A DNA stretch of 64,000 nt from Paenibacillus cellulosilyticus (GTDB lineage: Bacteria > Bacillota > Bacilli > Paenibacillales > Paenibacillaceae). Location of the stretch: the NCBI RefSeq assembly GCF_003182255.1, contig NZ_QGTQ01000001.1, forward strand, positions 393,634-457,633, read 5' to 3'. The notes under the pieces are model-generated. The model was not told the origin of the DNA. It was given only the letters and a program-made list of their open reading frames with translations, and searched no databases. Position numbers and translations under genes: made by a program. This document shows positions 19,232 through 26,263 of the stretch, in pieces; positions within the stretch are counted from its first letter, which is position 1, and each line of letters starts with the position of its first letter.

Positions 19232-19441
19232 TCATTGGACAAGCGAGGTTGCCTCTCGTACCACGGCTGCAATGACAGCCGTAATTCGAAATGGCTTGTC
19301 CGTCAGCAGCGTATATAGCTGCGCAACGCTGGCTAGTGACAGGACCGCGAAGACAGCGATCTCCCGCTTCAGCCGCTTCTGCTTCCGGTAGTAAAAGAAG
19401 AGCGTCACGGCAAACAGAACCACTAGAAGAAACGGAATCAT
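19232..19441 (-). CDS. Small two-helix membrane protein
   Basis: ATG 19441 (MIPFLLVVLF), six bases after AAAGGAGG, starts a 69-residue protein. Helix 1 is residues 2-16, followed by a basic YYRKQKRLKRE stretch, helix 2 about 26-44 and a further hydrophobic part near the end. The positive loop suggests both termini are outside or in the membrane plane. I do not recognise the family. It is monocistronic, convergent with the SDR, with the shared hairpin at 19180 in between. Confidence 0.65.
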   Translation of the reverse strand: MIPFLLVVLFAVTLFFYYRKQKRLKREIAVFAVLSLASVAQLYTLLTDKPFRITAVIAAVVREATSLVQ

Positions 19442-19665
19442 CTCGCACCTCCTTTCCTTCCGGCATCGATTATATAAGCACCGATCAAGATCACCGGTAT
19501 ACGAACCGCATACAAAATGTGATTTATGCAGCACAGGTGGAGATATCGCCATTTATCGTACCCACAACTTTTTGTTTTATTCCAAATTGGTTATTTATGG
19601 ATCCCCATTTGCGCCATTGTTGCATCAAGAATGGGCAACTTGTCCGCACCTTTCTATAACTCTTG

Positions 19666-19674
19666 CATAAGCTA
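19666..19674 (+). promoter_or_regulatory. Possible sporulation-type -10 element
   Basis: CATAAGCTA fits the sigma-K -10 consensus CATANNNTA, 32 bases before the start of the next gene. An upstream CACC lies 14 bases before the extended -10, two short of the usual spacing. This is suggestive only. Confidence 0.25.
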
Positions 19675-19705
19675 TAGTAGTCTTAGAAGAGAGGAGGATG
19701 CGCAT

Positions 19706-20134
19706 ATGGGAAGATTAATCGATGGAAGAACATCCCAGAACGCAAGCTATGGCAACTCCATATCGATCCCTATTCTTGTCGTCAATACTCCTCAACTGTT
19801 TGGCCAGATTGGACTCAACACAGCTGGTGTAGGCGACACGCCTCGCGTTCAGCTGAAAGGCACGATTGCACTGCAATTGCCACTTGATCTTCTTGGCATC
19901 ACAATCTCGGTTGTACGCGGTACGGAAGCTACGGATCCATTGGTTTTCTCGATGAATTCGACATTCGAGCTCAGTATTCTTTCAGCACAGATCCTTACGT
20001 TCTCCGCTAATGATTACAACCCGCCGATCCCTGATGATGGACTGCTTGTCTACACGGCATTCGTATCGTCCGACCTGCTCGGCACGATCCGTGTTGGCCC
20101 TGAGAACTTCGACGGCATTCTGATCAGTGAATAA
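19706..20134 (+). CDS. Beta-rich small protein of unknown function
   Basis: ATG 19706, eight bases after AGGAGG, gives 142 residues. The sequence alternates hydrophobic and polar residues (VQLKGTIALQLPLDLLGITI, then TFELSILSAQILTFSANDY and LVYTAFVSSDLLGTIRVGPE), predicting one beta-sandwich. It has no Cys, signal peptide or helix. Similar short beta-rich proteins occur in the outer spore layers of Bacillales. With the weak sporulation-like promoter upstream, a spore-surface role is possible but unproven. It is a single gene with its own terminator. Confidence 0.7.
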   Translation: MGRLIDGRTSQNASYGNSISIPILVVNTPQLFGQIGLNTAGVGDTPRVQLKGTIALQLPLDLLGITISVVRGTEATDPLVFSMNSTFELSILSAQILTFSANDYNPPIPDDGLLVYTAFVSSDLLGTIRVGPENFDGILISE

Positions 20135-20153
20135 TGTAATCGTGTAAGACCCT

Positions 20154-20200
20154 AAATCCCCTCTATTTGTTGGTACCGCTAACATACGAGGGGATTTTTT
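20154..20200 (+). terminator. Terminator after the beta-rich protein
   Basis: A 10-bp stem AAATCCCCTC/GAGGGGATTT with a 24-nt loop runs into TTTTTT. Confidence 0.8.
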
Positions 20201-20226
20201 CGTTGAGCTATTATCCCAAAATAGGA

Positions 20227-20275
20227 TTGACAGCCCATGATCATCCCCCTATTATTGATAATGATAATTGTTATC
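20227..20275 (+). promoter_or_regulatory. Sigma-A promoter with Fur box
   Basis: TTGACA (20227-20232), a 17-bp spacer and TATTAT (20250-20255) form a near-consensus promoter. Starting two bases later, GATAATGATAATTGTTATC (20257-20275) matches the 19-bp Fur consensus at 17 positions and forms a dyad with its flanks. Iron-dependent repression of the downstream transcript is expected. Confidence 0.85.
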
Positions 20276-20327
20276 AATTAGAGAGGCCGACGGACCGGCC
20301 TTCCAATACAAGTATGAGGTGATTGGG

Positions 20328-20453
20328 TTGTTTACAAGAAGGAAGCGTAAGAAAGCAGCATTGACGATTAGTTTGACGGTCATGATGTTAGTTGCTGCAG
20401 CATGCGGCAGCAGCACGACAGACAAGGAGAATACGATTTTGAACCATAAATAA
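20328..20453 (+). pseudogene. Truncated iron-siderophore-type binding lipoprotein (signal peptide only)
   Basis: The TTG start at 20328 follows GAGGTGA and gives 41 residues: a basic start (FTRRKRKK), a hydrophobic segment and a relaxed lipobox ending VAAACGSS. A stop follows within 14 residues. The N-terminus looks like the signal peptide of ABC-type siderophore-binding lipoproteins, and a Fur-box promoter lies directly upstream. The mature protein is missing, and a hairpin follows at 20468. The simplest reading is an internal deletion that left the promoter and the signal peptide. A functional micro-lipoprotein is the alternative. Confidence 0.55.
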
Positions 20454-20467
20454 CCGCAACCACGATA

Positions 20468-20497
20468 AGAAGACCATCCCGTGAAGGATGGTCTTCT
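20468..20497. terminator. Hairpin between lipoprotein stub and SDR
   Basis: A perfect 12-bp stem AGAAGACCATCC/GGATGGTCTTCT with a 6-nt loop sits between convergent transcripts. T-tracts are short on both sides. Confidence 0.6.
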
Positions 20498-20530
20498 CTG
20501 TATATCAAGTTCTCGCGGCTGCAGCAGCAA

Positions 20531-21430
20531 TTACGTCTCCGTCATAATGCCGCCGTTAACGTGCAGTACCTGGCCCGTAACGTATGAAGAATCATCCGAT
20601 GCGAGATAGATATAAGTCGGCGCAAGCTCGAACGGCTGGCCGGCCCGCTTCATCGGCGTCTCTAGTCCGAACGTCTTCACGTACTCGGCGGAATAGCTGG
20701 AGACAATAAGCGGCGTCCAGATCGGACCTGGCGCCACCGCATTAACCCGAATGCCTTTGCTCACTAATTGCAGCGACAAGGAGCGTGTGAACGATACGAT
20801 TGCGCCTTTGGTGGACGAGTAGTCGACCAGCAGCGGAGCGCCCGCATATGCCGTTACAGATGCCGTCGATACGATAGCGCTGCCAGGCTTCAGGTGTGGG
20901 AGTGCCGCCTTCGTCATATAAAACATCGGAAAGATGTTCGTCCGGTACGTATTCTCCATCTGCTCATTCGTAATGTCCATAATGCTCGGCTGCGGGAACT
21001 GCACGCCTTGATTCAGGACGAGCACGTCCAATCTTCCGTAAGCCTCCAGCGTTCTTCTAACGACCTCTGCTGAAAAAGCCGGCTGACGCAGGTCGCCTTC
21101 AATGAGCAGGCAGCGGCCGCCGTACTTCTCCACCATCTGCTTCGTCGCTTCCGCATCCTGACGTTCATACAGATAGACGATCGCAATGCATGCGCCTTCT
21201 TTGGCAAAGCCAATTGCGACCGCGCGGCCAATGCCGCTGTCTCCTCCTGTTATGATCGCGACCTTCCCGGCTAGCTTGCCGCTTCCCTTGTACTGCGGAT
21301 TATCCGAGATCGGAATCGGGTTCATGATGTATTCCAGCCCAGGCTGCACATTCTGATGCTGCGGCGGGAATGTAATCGGCTGCTGGGTACAGCGCGTCTC
21401 ATAACCGTAATACGGGTAGTAAGGGATCAC
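20531..21430 (-). CDS. Stress-type SDR oxidoreductase (YdaD/YhxC-like)
   Basis: GTG 21430 is nine bases after AAGGAGG; product 299 residues. An N-terminal extension rich in Tyr, Pro and Gln (1-50) precedes the SDR core, as in the general-stress SDRs YdaD, YhdF and YhxC of Bacillus. Core motifs are TGGDSGIG, STASVTAYAG with catalytic Ser, Y-x3-K in YSSTKGAIV, and the C-terminal VTGQVLHVNGG. The usual NNAG is replaced by LNQG. The natural substrate of this subfamily is unknown. It is monocistronic. Confidence 0.88.
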   Translation of the reverse strand: MIPYYPYYGYETRCTQQPITFPPQHQNVQPGLEYIMNPIPISDNPQYKGSGKLAGKVAIITGGDSGIGRAVAIGFAKEGACIAIVYLYERQDAEATKQMVEKYGGRCLLIEGDLRQPAFSAEVVRRTLEAYGRLDVLVLNQGVQFPQPSIMDITNEQMENTYRTNIFPMFYMTKAALPHLKPGSAIVSTASVTAYAGAPLLVDYSSTKGAIVSFTRSLSLQLVSKGIRVNAVAPGPIWTPLIVSSYSAEYVKTFGLETPMKRAGQPFELAPTYIYLASDDSSYVTGQVLHVNGGIMTET

Positions 21431-21506
21431 CGTTCATATCCTCCTTGGCATAAGGCTTAGCTAGAGCAGGATATTCGCCTATCTTCCGTTTGGTGACCCC
21501 TATACG

Positions 21507-21875
21507 TTATCGAATCGCGTGCAGGGCTTCGAGCGCCTCCTGCTCGCTGCTCATGAAGAAGAACTGCTTGCCATGATTGCACTCATATATGAAGTCCCTT
21601 AAGCTCTTGCTGTCATACACGCTGAAGTCGCCGACGATGGCTAACTTGAACCCATAGTTCACATACTTCTGCAAAATCTCGCCCGCCAGCTTCGTCTTCA
21701 GCTCGAAGAAATCTTCTGCAAGACCAGACTTATGAAGCAGCAGCTTGTCGCAATCCGCCTCATATCTTACCGTTGCCATCAGATCCAGTGCGTCCTGAAC
21801 CTCCTTGATGACAACCTCATCACTTCTAATAATTGCAACGGTCGAATTGCCTTGCTGATCCAACTGAATTTGCAT
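21507..21875 (-). CDS. DUF4180 protein
   Basis: A 122-residue cytoplasmic protein of the DUF4180 family. It carries the characteristic middle ADCDKLLLHKSGLAEDFFEL and the second half GEILQKYVNYGFKLAIVGDF, ending with SLRDFIYECNHGKQFFF. It starts at ATG 21875 after AAAGGAGTGG. The fold is predicted alpha/beta and resembles the STAS-like SpoIIAA group in layout, but no function is established. It lies 76 bases upstream of the stress SDR on the same strand and could be co-transcribed. Confidence 0.88.
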   Translation of the reverse strand: MQIQLDQQGNSTVAIIRSDEVVIKEVQDALDLMATVRYEADCDKLLLHKSGLAEDFFELKTKLAGEILQKYVNYGFKLAIVGDFSVYDSKSLRDFIYECNHGKQFFFMSSEQEALEALHAIR

Positions 21876-21912
21876 CTCTTACGCCACTCCTTTCCATGAC
21901 TTGCTGCGAATA

Positions 21913-21939
21913 AAGGCACAGTGCGCGGCACTGTGCCTT
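21913..21939. terminator. Hairpin downstream of the DUF7948-type gene
   Basis: A perfect 12-bp stem AAGGCACAGTGC/GCACTGTGCCTT with a 3-nt loop. The minus-strand tail is TTTATTC. Confidence 0.75.
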
Positions 21940-22068
21940 CTCATTATTTTGGACAACGAGTATCGTTATTCCTCTTCTTCCTCCAAACGAATATCGGTAT
22001 GCACAGCAACATCGCCCAGACCCGCAGACGGAATCGGATCGTATCGACCTCGCCGGGCTGGTTGATGC

Positions 22069-22782
22069 CTAGATCAATTTCAGCATCGGGTCAATAACGA
22101 GCGTTTCATTATGATCGTAATCTCCCACGGCCTCGAAGCCATATCGATTAGGCCCAAGCTGGCGAAAGCGGCACTGGACCGGAACCTCCAGCCCGCCGAA
22201 CAATTGATGGCACACCGGCGGCTCTTCGATTAAGCTTCCCATCGACGTAGCGAGAATGAGGCTTCCACCACGATCCACGCTGAGCATCTCGATCCCGCTT
22301 ATATCGAATTGAATGTCCCCTAGGTTACCGCCCGGATGGACCATGACATCGTATTTCAAGCCGCCTTCAGATCCGTAATACACGACGTCAATCTGCGGCC
22401 ATAGATTGCGATAGATAACCCGTTGATGAAGCGGTACCGACTCCGTCACGATGCCCGCTTCCGTCTCGAGTAAGCGATGCCTCGTACTCGGCAGCTCGTC
22501 AAGCAGCTCAGGCATAACCGACCGTGCCGCCCCTGCAAAACGGTAATCCAGCCGAACTCCGCTCATTTGGCGCGATCTGCTTCTTCCTTCACATCCGTTT
22601 ACCTTATCAATCATGAGCACGAACCGATCCGTTGCGAAGCCGCCCCGCATGCCATCCGCCCGCGCCGTGTAAAGGAAGCCCTGCTCCCGATTAGCCTCGT
22701 ACTCGGCGAATGCGAACATCGGTGACTGCTCCTGCAAATTGCGCTGGACGCCTCGCCCTGGTTGAGACGAATTTCCGGACAT
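22069..22782 (-). CDS. Stand-alone DUF7948-type domain, paralogue of the SBBP protein head
   Basis: ATG 22782 (MSGNSSQ), eight bases after GGGGG, gives 237 residues. From about residue 25 to the end it is homologous to residues 10-220 of the giant protein at 55998. Shared landmarks are YRNLWPQIDVVYYGSEGGLKYD against YQELWPGVDLVFYGENGKFKYD, then PGGNLGDIQF, SLGTL/SMGSLIEE and the closing IDPML. The paralogue continues from IDPMF into seven SBBP blades, whereas this one stops three residues later. After the stop, another frame (22064-21966) encodes a tail ending in RLEEEEE. This acidic ending recalls both giant proteins, so the gene may be a shortened relic. There is no signal peptide. Confidence 0.75.
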   Translation of the reverse strand: MSGNSSQPGRGVQRNLQEQSPMFAFAEYEANREQGFLYTARADGMRGGFATDRFVLMIDKVNGCEGRSRSRQMSGVRLDYRFAGAARSVMPELLDELPSTRHRLLETEAGIVTESVPLHQRVIYRNLWPQIDVVYYGSEGGLKYDVMVHPGGNLGDIQFDISGIEMLSVDRGGSLILATSMGSLIEEPPVCHQLFGGLEVPVQCRFRQLGPNRYGFEAVGDYDHNETLVIDPMLKLI

Positions 22783-22983
22783 GAATAAGACCCCCTTCTT
22801 ACACATGATCGATGGACTTGGCAAGCGAGCCGAGAGAAACCATCGTCTCATGCATATGTGGAAGAGGGCCTTTCCTATTCGATGAATGACGAACCTGCAG
22901 CTTTCGAGCGACCGAATCTTGAATCTGTATTATCCACGCTCAGATGCAGACGATCAGATTGCGTTTCCAGATCGGCATCGCCT

Positions 22984-23538
22984 TTAGGCTAAAGAACCGG
23001 CCCATTGTTCAACCGTCATGACATCCGCCTGGCGTGGGAATACTTTGTCCATCAAGACGTGATGAACCTCTGGATCTATATCGAGACAAGCATCGGACAG
23101 CACGGTGATGGCAAAATCTTTATCAGCAGCTTCTCGTAAAGTCGACAGCACTACGCCGCTCGTTGATATGCCAGATAAAATGAGGGTGTCGATGCTTTTG
23201 GCACGAAGAATCTGTTCGAGCGAGCTGCCAGCGAAGGTGCTGACGCGTACTTTCGTGATGACGGGCTCGCCCGGCTGAGGCTTCACCGACTCATGGATCT
23301 GGATAGCTTCGTCTCCAGCCGAGATGCCTGACTGTGCGAGACGACCGAACATTTTGTTCCGTGGATGTACTTCAGGATAGCCTTCCATAAACCCTACACG
23401 TACATAAATGACAGGAATATGATGCGTTCGCGCCGCTTCGATTGCTCCCTGGAACGGTGCAATAACCTCTGCACTAGCTGCGTATCTTGGTACGATTGAA
23501 TTTTGCAAATCCATCACTAATAATGCTTGTTGACTCAT
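22984..23538 (-). CDS. Isochorismatase-like hydrolase lacking the nucleophilic Cys
   Basis: ATG 23538 (MSQQALL) after GAGGAGTGGG gives 184 residues. The cysteine-hydrolase fold is clear: D10 in LVMDLQNS, K95 in VITKVRVSTF, then GISTSGVVLSTLREA. At the position where isochorismatases and nicotinamidases carry the catalytic Cys (TNVCV), this protein has Val128. The rest of the triad is present. Such Cys-less members form a recognised subgroup whose activity is unclear. The promoter lies inside an unusual double palindrome (23572-23622), and a TetR gene is divergent at 23712. Confidence 0.85.
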   Translation of the reverse strand: MSQQALLVMDLQNSIVPRYAASAEVIAPFQGAIEAARTHHIPVIYVRVGFMEGYPEVHPRNKMFGRLAQSGISAGDEAIQIHESVKPQPGEPVITKVRVSTFAGSSLEQILRAKSIDTLILSGISTSGVVLSTLREAADKDFAITVLSDACLDIDPEVHHVLMDKVFPRQADVMTVEQWAGSLA

Positions 23539-23571
23539 TCTTTGCCCACTCCTCTTCCCTATGCAAATATT

Positions 23572-23622
23572 AAGCGGAGACCTCTCCACTTGATAATAAG
23601 TGGAGAGGTCTCCGCTTGTCAA
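23572..23622 (-). promoter_or_regulatory. Promoter embedded in a nested double palindrome (TetR operators)
   Basis: AAGCGGAGACCTCTCCACTT (23572-23591) and its exact complement (23598-23617) are separated by GATAAT. Each 20-bp arm itself contains the near-palindrome GGAGA-NN-TCTCC. On the minus strand TTGACA (23622-23617), an 18-bp spacer and TATTAT (23598-23593) fit exactly: one arm fills the spacer and the other starts right after the -10. This is the layout of a repressor with two operators, most likely the divergent TetR. Confidence 0.75.
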
Positions 23623-23711
23623 GGTGACGAACAGTGTCTATTGGACAGGGCGTTAGAGCCGTGGAATAATGGAATAATAGAAGAAGCTATGAGCAAGGAA
23701 GTGATTCTAAC

Positions 23712-24329
23712 ATGAATGAGGATACGGGTAGCGTAACCCGCCCCGAACGGCGTGATGCAGCAATGAACCGGCAGCGAATTATCGAGGCCGCTCTGCGGCT
23801 GTTCGAGCAGCATGGTGTCGAGCAGGTCAGCATGAACCAAATTGCGATGGAAGCGAAGATTGGCCCCGGTACACTCTATCGCCGTTATAGGAATAAGAGC
23901 GAGCTGTGCCTCGATCTGATGAAGGATAATCTTGATCTACTATTCGATGATCTGGAGACTTATCTGGATAGCAATAAGAGCAAGCCACCTGCTGTGCGAT
24001 TGAGGGGAATGCTTCAGCTGTTTATCCGCTTCAGAGAGCGGAAAGCGCAGCTTCTCGCAGGAGTAGAGGACGGTACAACAAGTCCGCGATCGAGGCCGCG
24101 ATCCGCCAGCCCTGTCTATGACGAGCTGCATCAGCTTGTTGTTCGTCTGTTCGACGAGATGGACCTGCCAGAGCTATCTGGTGGGCACAGCACTTTCCGA
24201 GCGGATATGCTGCTGTGGCCGCTCGCCAGCGACGGGTACTTGTTCCAGCGAGATGTTCGCGGGCATTCGCCGGATCAAATTCTTGATGAGATCTGTCGTA
24301 CGTATATCCCGCAGCAGCTGCTTGATTGA
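23712..24329 (+). CDS. TetR/AcrR regulator divergent from isochorismatase-like gene
   Basis: A 205-residue TetR protein starting at ATG 23712 after AAGGAAGTGA. The helix-turn-helix is in SMNQIAMEAKIGPGTLYRRY (about 40-59), preceded by RQRIIEAALRLFEQHG. The C-terminal domain contains the PEL..G and DMLLWPLASDG segments seen in a common TetR subgroup of Firmicutes and Actinobacteria. It most likely represses the gene at 22984 through the double palindrome. The effector is unknown. Confidence 0.9.
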   Translation: MNEDTGSVTRPERRDAAMNRQRIIEAALRLFEQHGVEQVSMNQIAMEAKIGPGTLYRRYRNKSELCLDLMKDNLDLLFDDLETYLDSNKSKPPAVRLRGMLQLFIRFRERKAQLLAGVEDGTTSPRSRPRSASPVYDELHQLVVRLFDEMDLPELSGGHSTFRADMLLWPLASDGYLFQRDVRGHSPDQILDEICRTYIPQQLLD

Positions 24330-24392
24330 ATGCGAACGCGATTAAGGCAGCCGTCCGACTATGCGGATGGCTTGGGTTCAACAAAGAAGAAA

Positions 24393-24429
24393 CAGTCGTG
24401 CAAAGAGCAATCTTTGCGCGACTGTTTTT
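24393..24429 (+). terminator. Terminator of tetR
   Basis: CAGTCGTGCAAAGA pairs with TCTTTGCGCGACTG (14 bp, one wobble) and is followed by TTTTTAG. Confidence 0.85.
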
Positions 24430-24534
24430 AGTTGCAAGTCTATTGGCGACTTGTGACCGAGCACGACGCGTGTGGCGGGAGGCGCTGCGCGGCGGTAAAA
24501 CCATTAATTCATTGGTCAATTCCCCTCGATGTCG

Positions 24535-24728
24535 ATTAAGAGTGGTGAAATCACACTTAATTGTCTCTAGCGCTTACTTATAGGCATTTAAGAGTAGTAT
24601 AACCGCTATTAATCTTCTGCCAGCATTCAACTATTGGGGTATGTATTGTTTTAAGTACGGTTTAACCACGCTTAATAGTACCCCGACCTCACATGCAAGC
24701 ATTTAAGAGCGGTTTAACTACGCTTATG
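24535..24728. repeat. Array of four 27-bp imperfect palindromes at helical spacing
   Basis: Four units start at 24535, 24587, 24650 and 24702. Each is about 27 bp and reads roughly TTTAAGAGYGGT - TTAACCRCKCTTAAT, an imperfect dyad. The spacings 52, 63 and 52 bp are close to 5, 6 and 5 helical turns. The array lies between two convergent genes (tetR end 24329, acetyltransferase end 24775), so it is not a promoter of either. A degenerate fifth half-unit may exist near 24493. No coding potential is seen in 24430-24774. Confidence 0.7.
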
Positions 24729-24774
24729 GCCTGGTACCTGCCCGTGTTCTGTTAACCCGCTGTGGCCTCGACGA

Positions 24775-25281
24775 TTAGAGCCTGAACACCATATAATCCT
24801 CGTCCCAATACTGCTCCTCGTATTTCAGCGCACGCTGCTCCGTGCCATAAGTGATGAAGCCAAGCGATTGATAGAGCCTGCGGGCAGGTGCGTTGTCCGT
24901 GATGACCGCTAGGTTGATCTGCTCCAGTCCGCTGCAGCCTCGTGCTCGGTCAATAAGTGCAAGCAGCAAAGCACGGCCTGCACCTTGACCGCGTACCTCC
25001 GGCGCTGTGTACATCCCGTAGACATTGCCCTTATGTGAAATCTTCGCGCTGCTCTCCCGCACGAAAGTCACAATGCCGACCAGTTGGCCCTCTGCATCGA
25101 ACGCGCCTAGCGTAAACTTGCCTTCTACTGGCTTCAATCGTTCCTCCACGAACGCCAAAGTAAAATCAACTTCACGCTCGTAGGTCGAGCCGAATGCTTC
25201 GGGGTTCGTCATTAACCCGCGAAGCCGCAGCGCTTGATATTGTGCGGCATCCGATGATTCCAATAGTCGAATATGCAGCAT
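24775..25281 (-). CDS. GNAT acetyltransferase, second gene of the T-box operon
   Basis: ATG 25281 (MLHIRLL), five bases after GAGGTGG, gives 168 residues. It is a GNAT fold: MYTAPEVRGQGAGRALLLALI contains the acetyl-CoA loop R/Q-x-x-G-x-G/A (V-R-G-Q-G-A-G-R), followed by LAVITDNAPARRLYQSLGF, motif B of the family. The acceptor substrate is not predictable. It begins 15 bases after the stop of the acetyltransferase at 25297, so both are one operon under the T-box at 25885. Confidence 0.9.
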   Translation of the reverse strand: MLHIRLLESSDAAQYQALRLRGLMTNPEAFGSTYEREVDFTLAFVEERLKPVEGKFTLGAFDAEGQLVGIVTFVRESSAKISHKGNVYGMYTAPEVRGQGAGRALLLALIDRARGCSGLEQINLAVITDNAPARRLYQSLGFITYGTEQRALKYEEQYWDEDYMVFRL

Positions 25282-25296
25282 CGGCACCACCTCACC

Positions 25297-25833
25297 TTAC
25301 GCTCCGAATTCACTACGGAGCATGCCATAGTAGACCAAATCCTCGTACGTATCTCCCTTACGAATATGACTGCGCAGCACGCCTTCATGCTTCATGCCGA
25401 GCTTCTCCATGACTTTGTACGAGCCCGGATTGCGTGTCATCGCCGCTGCATACACCCGGTTAAGCCCAAGCTCCTCGAAGGCGAATTGCAGGATACGTGC
25501 CGCCGCCTCTGTGCAATAACCATTGCCCCAGTATGGACGGCCAGTCCAATAACCCATCTCGGCTGCGTTGTGCCTCTGCTGCAGGTGAAGTCCTACAACA
25601 CCAAGGAAACTTCCATCCTCCGTGCGTATCACAGCGAAGGAATAGCCTTCACCCCGGTCTGCCGCTTCCATCCTTCCTTGAATGAAACCAGCGGAGGAAC
25701 CCGCCGGATAAGGATGCGGAATACCAAGCGTCGTATCTGCCACCTCCTTATCTGACACCAAATGTTCCATCGGTTCAGCATCCTGTGGCGCTAATAAGCG
25801 CAGCGTTAACCGCTTTGTCTGCATCATGGTCAT
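25297..25833 (-). CDS. RimJ/RimL-like GNAT acetyltransferase behind a T-box
   Basis: A 178-residue protein of the RimJ/RimL branch. It starts TKRLTLRLLAPQDAEPM and carries GVVGLHLQQRHNAAEMGYW and GNGYCTEAAARILQFAF (acetyl-CoA binding), then AAAMTRNPGSYKVMEKLGM. This branch acetylates N-terminal amino groups of proteins or free amines such as amino acid derivatives. It is the first gene after an isoleucine-type T-box leader, 52 bases from its terminator. Amino-acid-controlled expression is therefore expected and may hint that its substrate is related to branched-chain amino acids. Confidence 0.9.
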   Translation of the reverse strand: MTMMQTKRLTLRLLAPQDAEPMEHLVSDKEVADTTLGIPHPYPAGSSAGFIQGRMEAADRGEGYSFAVIRTEDGSFLGVVGLHLQQRHNAAEMGYWTGRPYWGNGYCTEAAARILQFAFEELGLNRVYAAAMTRNPGSYKVMEKLGMKHEGVLRSHIRKGDTYEDLVYYGMLRSEFGA

Positions 25834-25884
25834 CGAACAAACTTCCCTTCTCTTCTCTTCTCTTGATATTAGGACAACTACGAC

Positions 25885-26130
25885 AAAAAAGCCCCATCCC
25901 CTAAGGGACGGAGCTGCTCCGCGTTACCACCCTGATTGACGTTATACGTCCACCTCGCCATCGTCCAACAACGATGCTTCCCTGTAACGGTGGAAATCCG
26001 TGCCCGCCTACTAAAGGTTCGGGGGCCTGCTCAGAGGCGATGCTTCCATCCGGCGTCCCGCTGCCTTGCACCAACCGGCAGCTCTCTGGCGGGTAATGAC
26101 CGAATGTACTTGTCCTCTTCGTCGCATTTG
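25885..26130 (-). ncRNA. T-box riboswitch, isoleucine-type specifier
   Basis: On the minus strand a complete T-box leader is visible. The stem I landmarks are CGACGAAGAGGACAAGTA and AGAGAGCTGCCGGTTGGTG. The T-box AGGGTGGTAACGCG (consensus AGGGTGGNACCGCG, one change) follows, then a terminator stem AGCTCCGTCCC/GGGATGGGGCT with six T. By alignment to the glyQS specifier loop (codon, six bases, GAGCA), the specifier is ATC at 26041-26039, an Ile codon. The UGGU in the T-box fits tRNA with discriminator A, as tRNA-Ile has. It precedes two acetyltransferase genes. Confidence 0.85.
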
Positions 26131-26159
26131 ACAACGTATCTAGCTATATATTAAGCAAC

Positions 26160-26188
26160 ACTATAACGGATAAGTAAGAATCTGTAAA
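26160..26188 (-). promoter_or_regulatory. Promoter of the T-box leader
   Basis: On the minus strand TTTACA (26188-26183), a 17-bp spacer and TATAGT (26165-26160) lie about 30 bases before the conserved start of stem I. Confidence 0.7.
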
Positions 26189-26200
26189 CGATAAAACAAT

Positions 26201-26238
26201 AAAAAAGCACCTCCTGCAGCGATCAGCAGAAGGTGCTT
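26201..26238 (-). terminator. Terminator of the methyltransferase gene
   Basis: AAGCACCTTCTGC pairs with GCAGGAGGTGCTT and is followed on the minus strand by TTTTTTATTG. It separates this gene from the T-box promoter. Confidence 0.88.
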
Positions 26239-26263
26239 CCTGTATAACATTGATCCTAAATCC

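Noticed and set aside
22861-22983. Open stretch of about 36 codons on the minus strand between the isochorismatase-like gene and the DUF7948-type gene
   Set aside because: It has no start codon or ribosome binding site and no recognisable similarity.
24535-24728. Repeat array considered as a CRISPR
   Set aside because: Only four units, poorly conserved, each a full palindrome, with spacers of 25-36 bp lacking the regular repeat-spacer form and no cas genes nearby.
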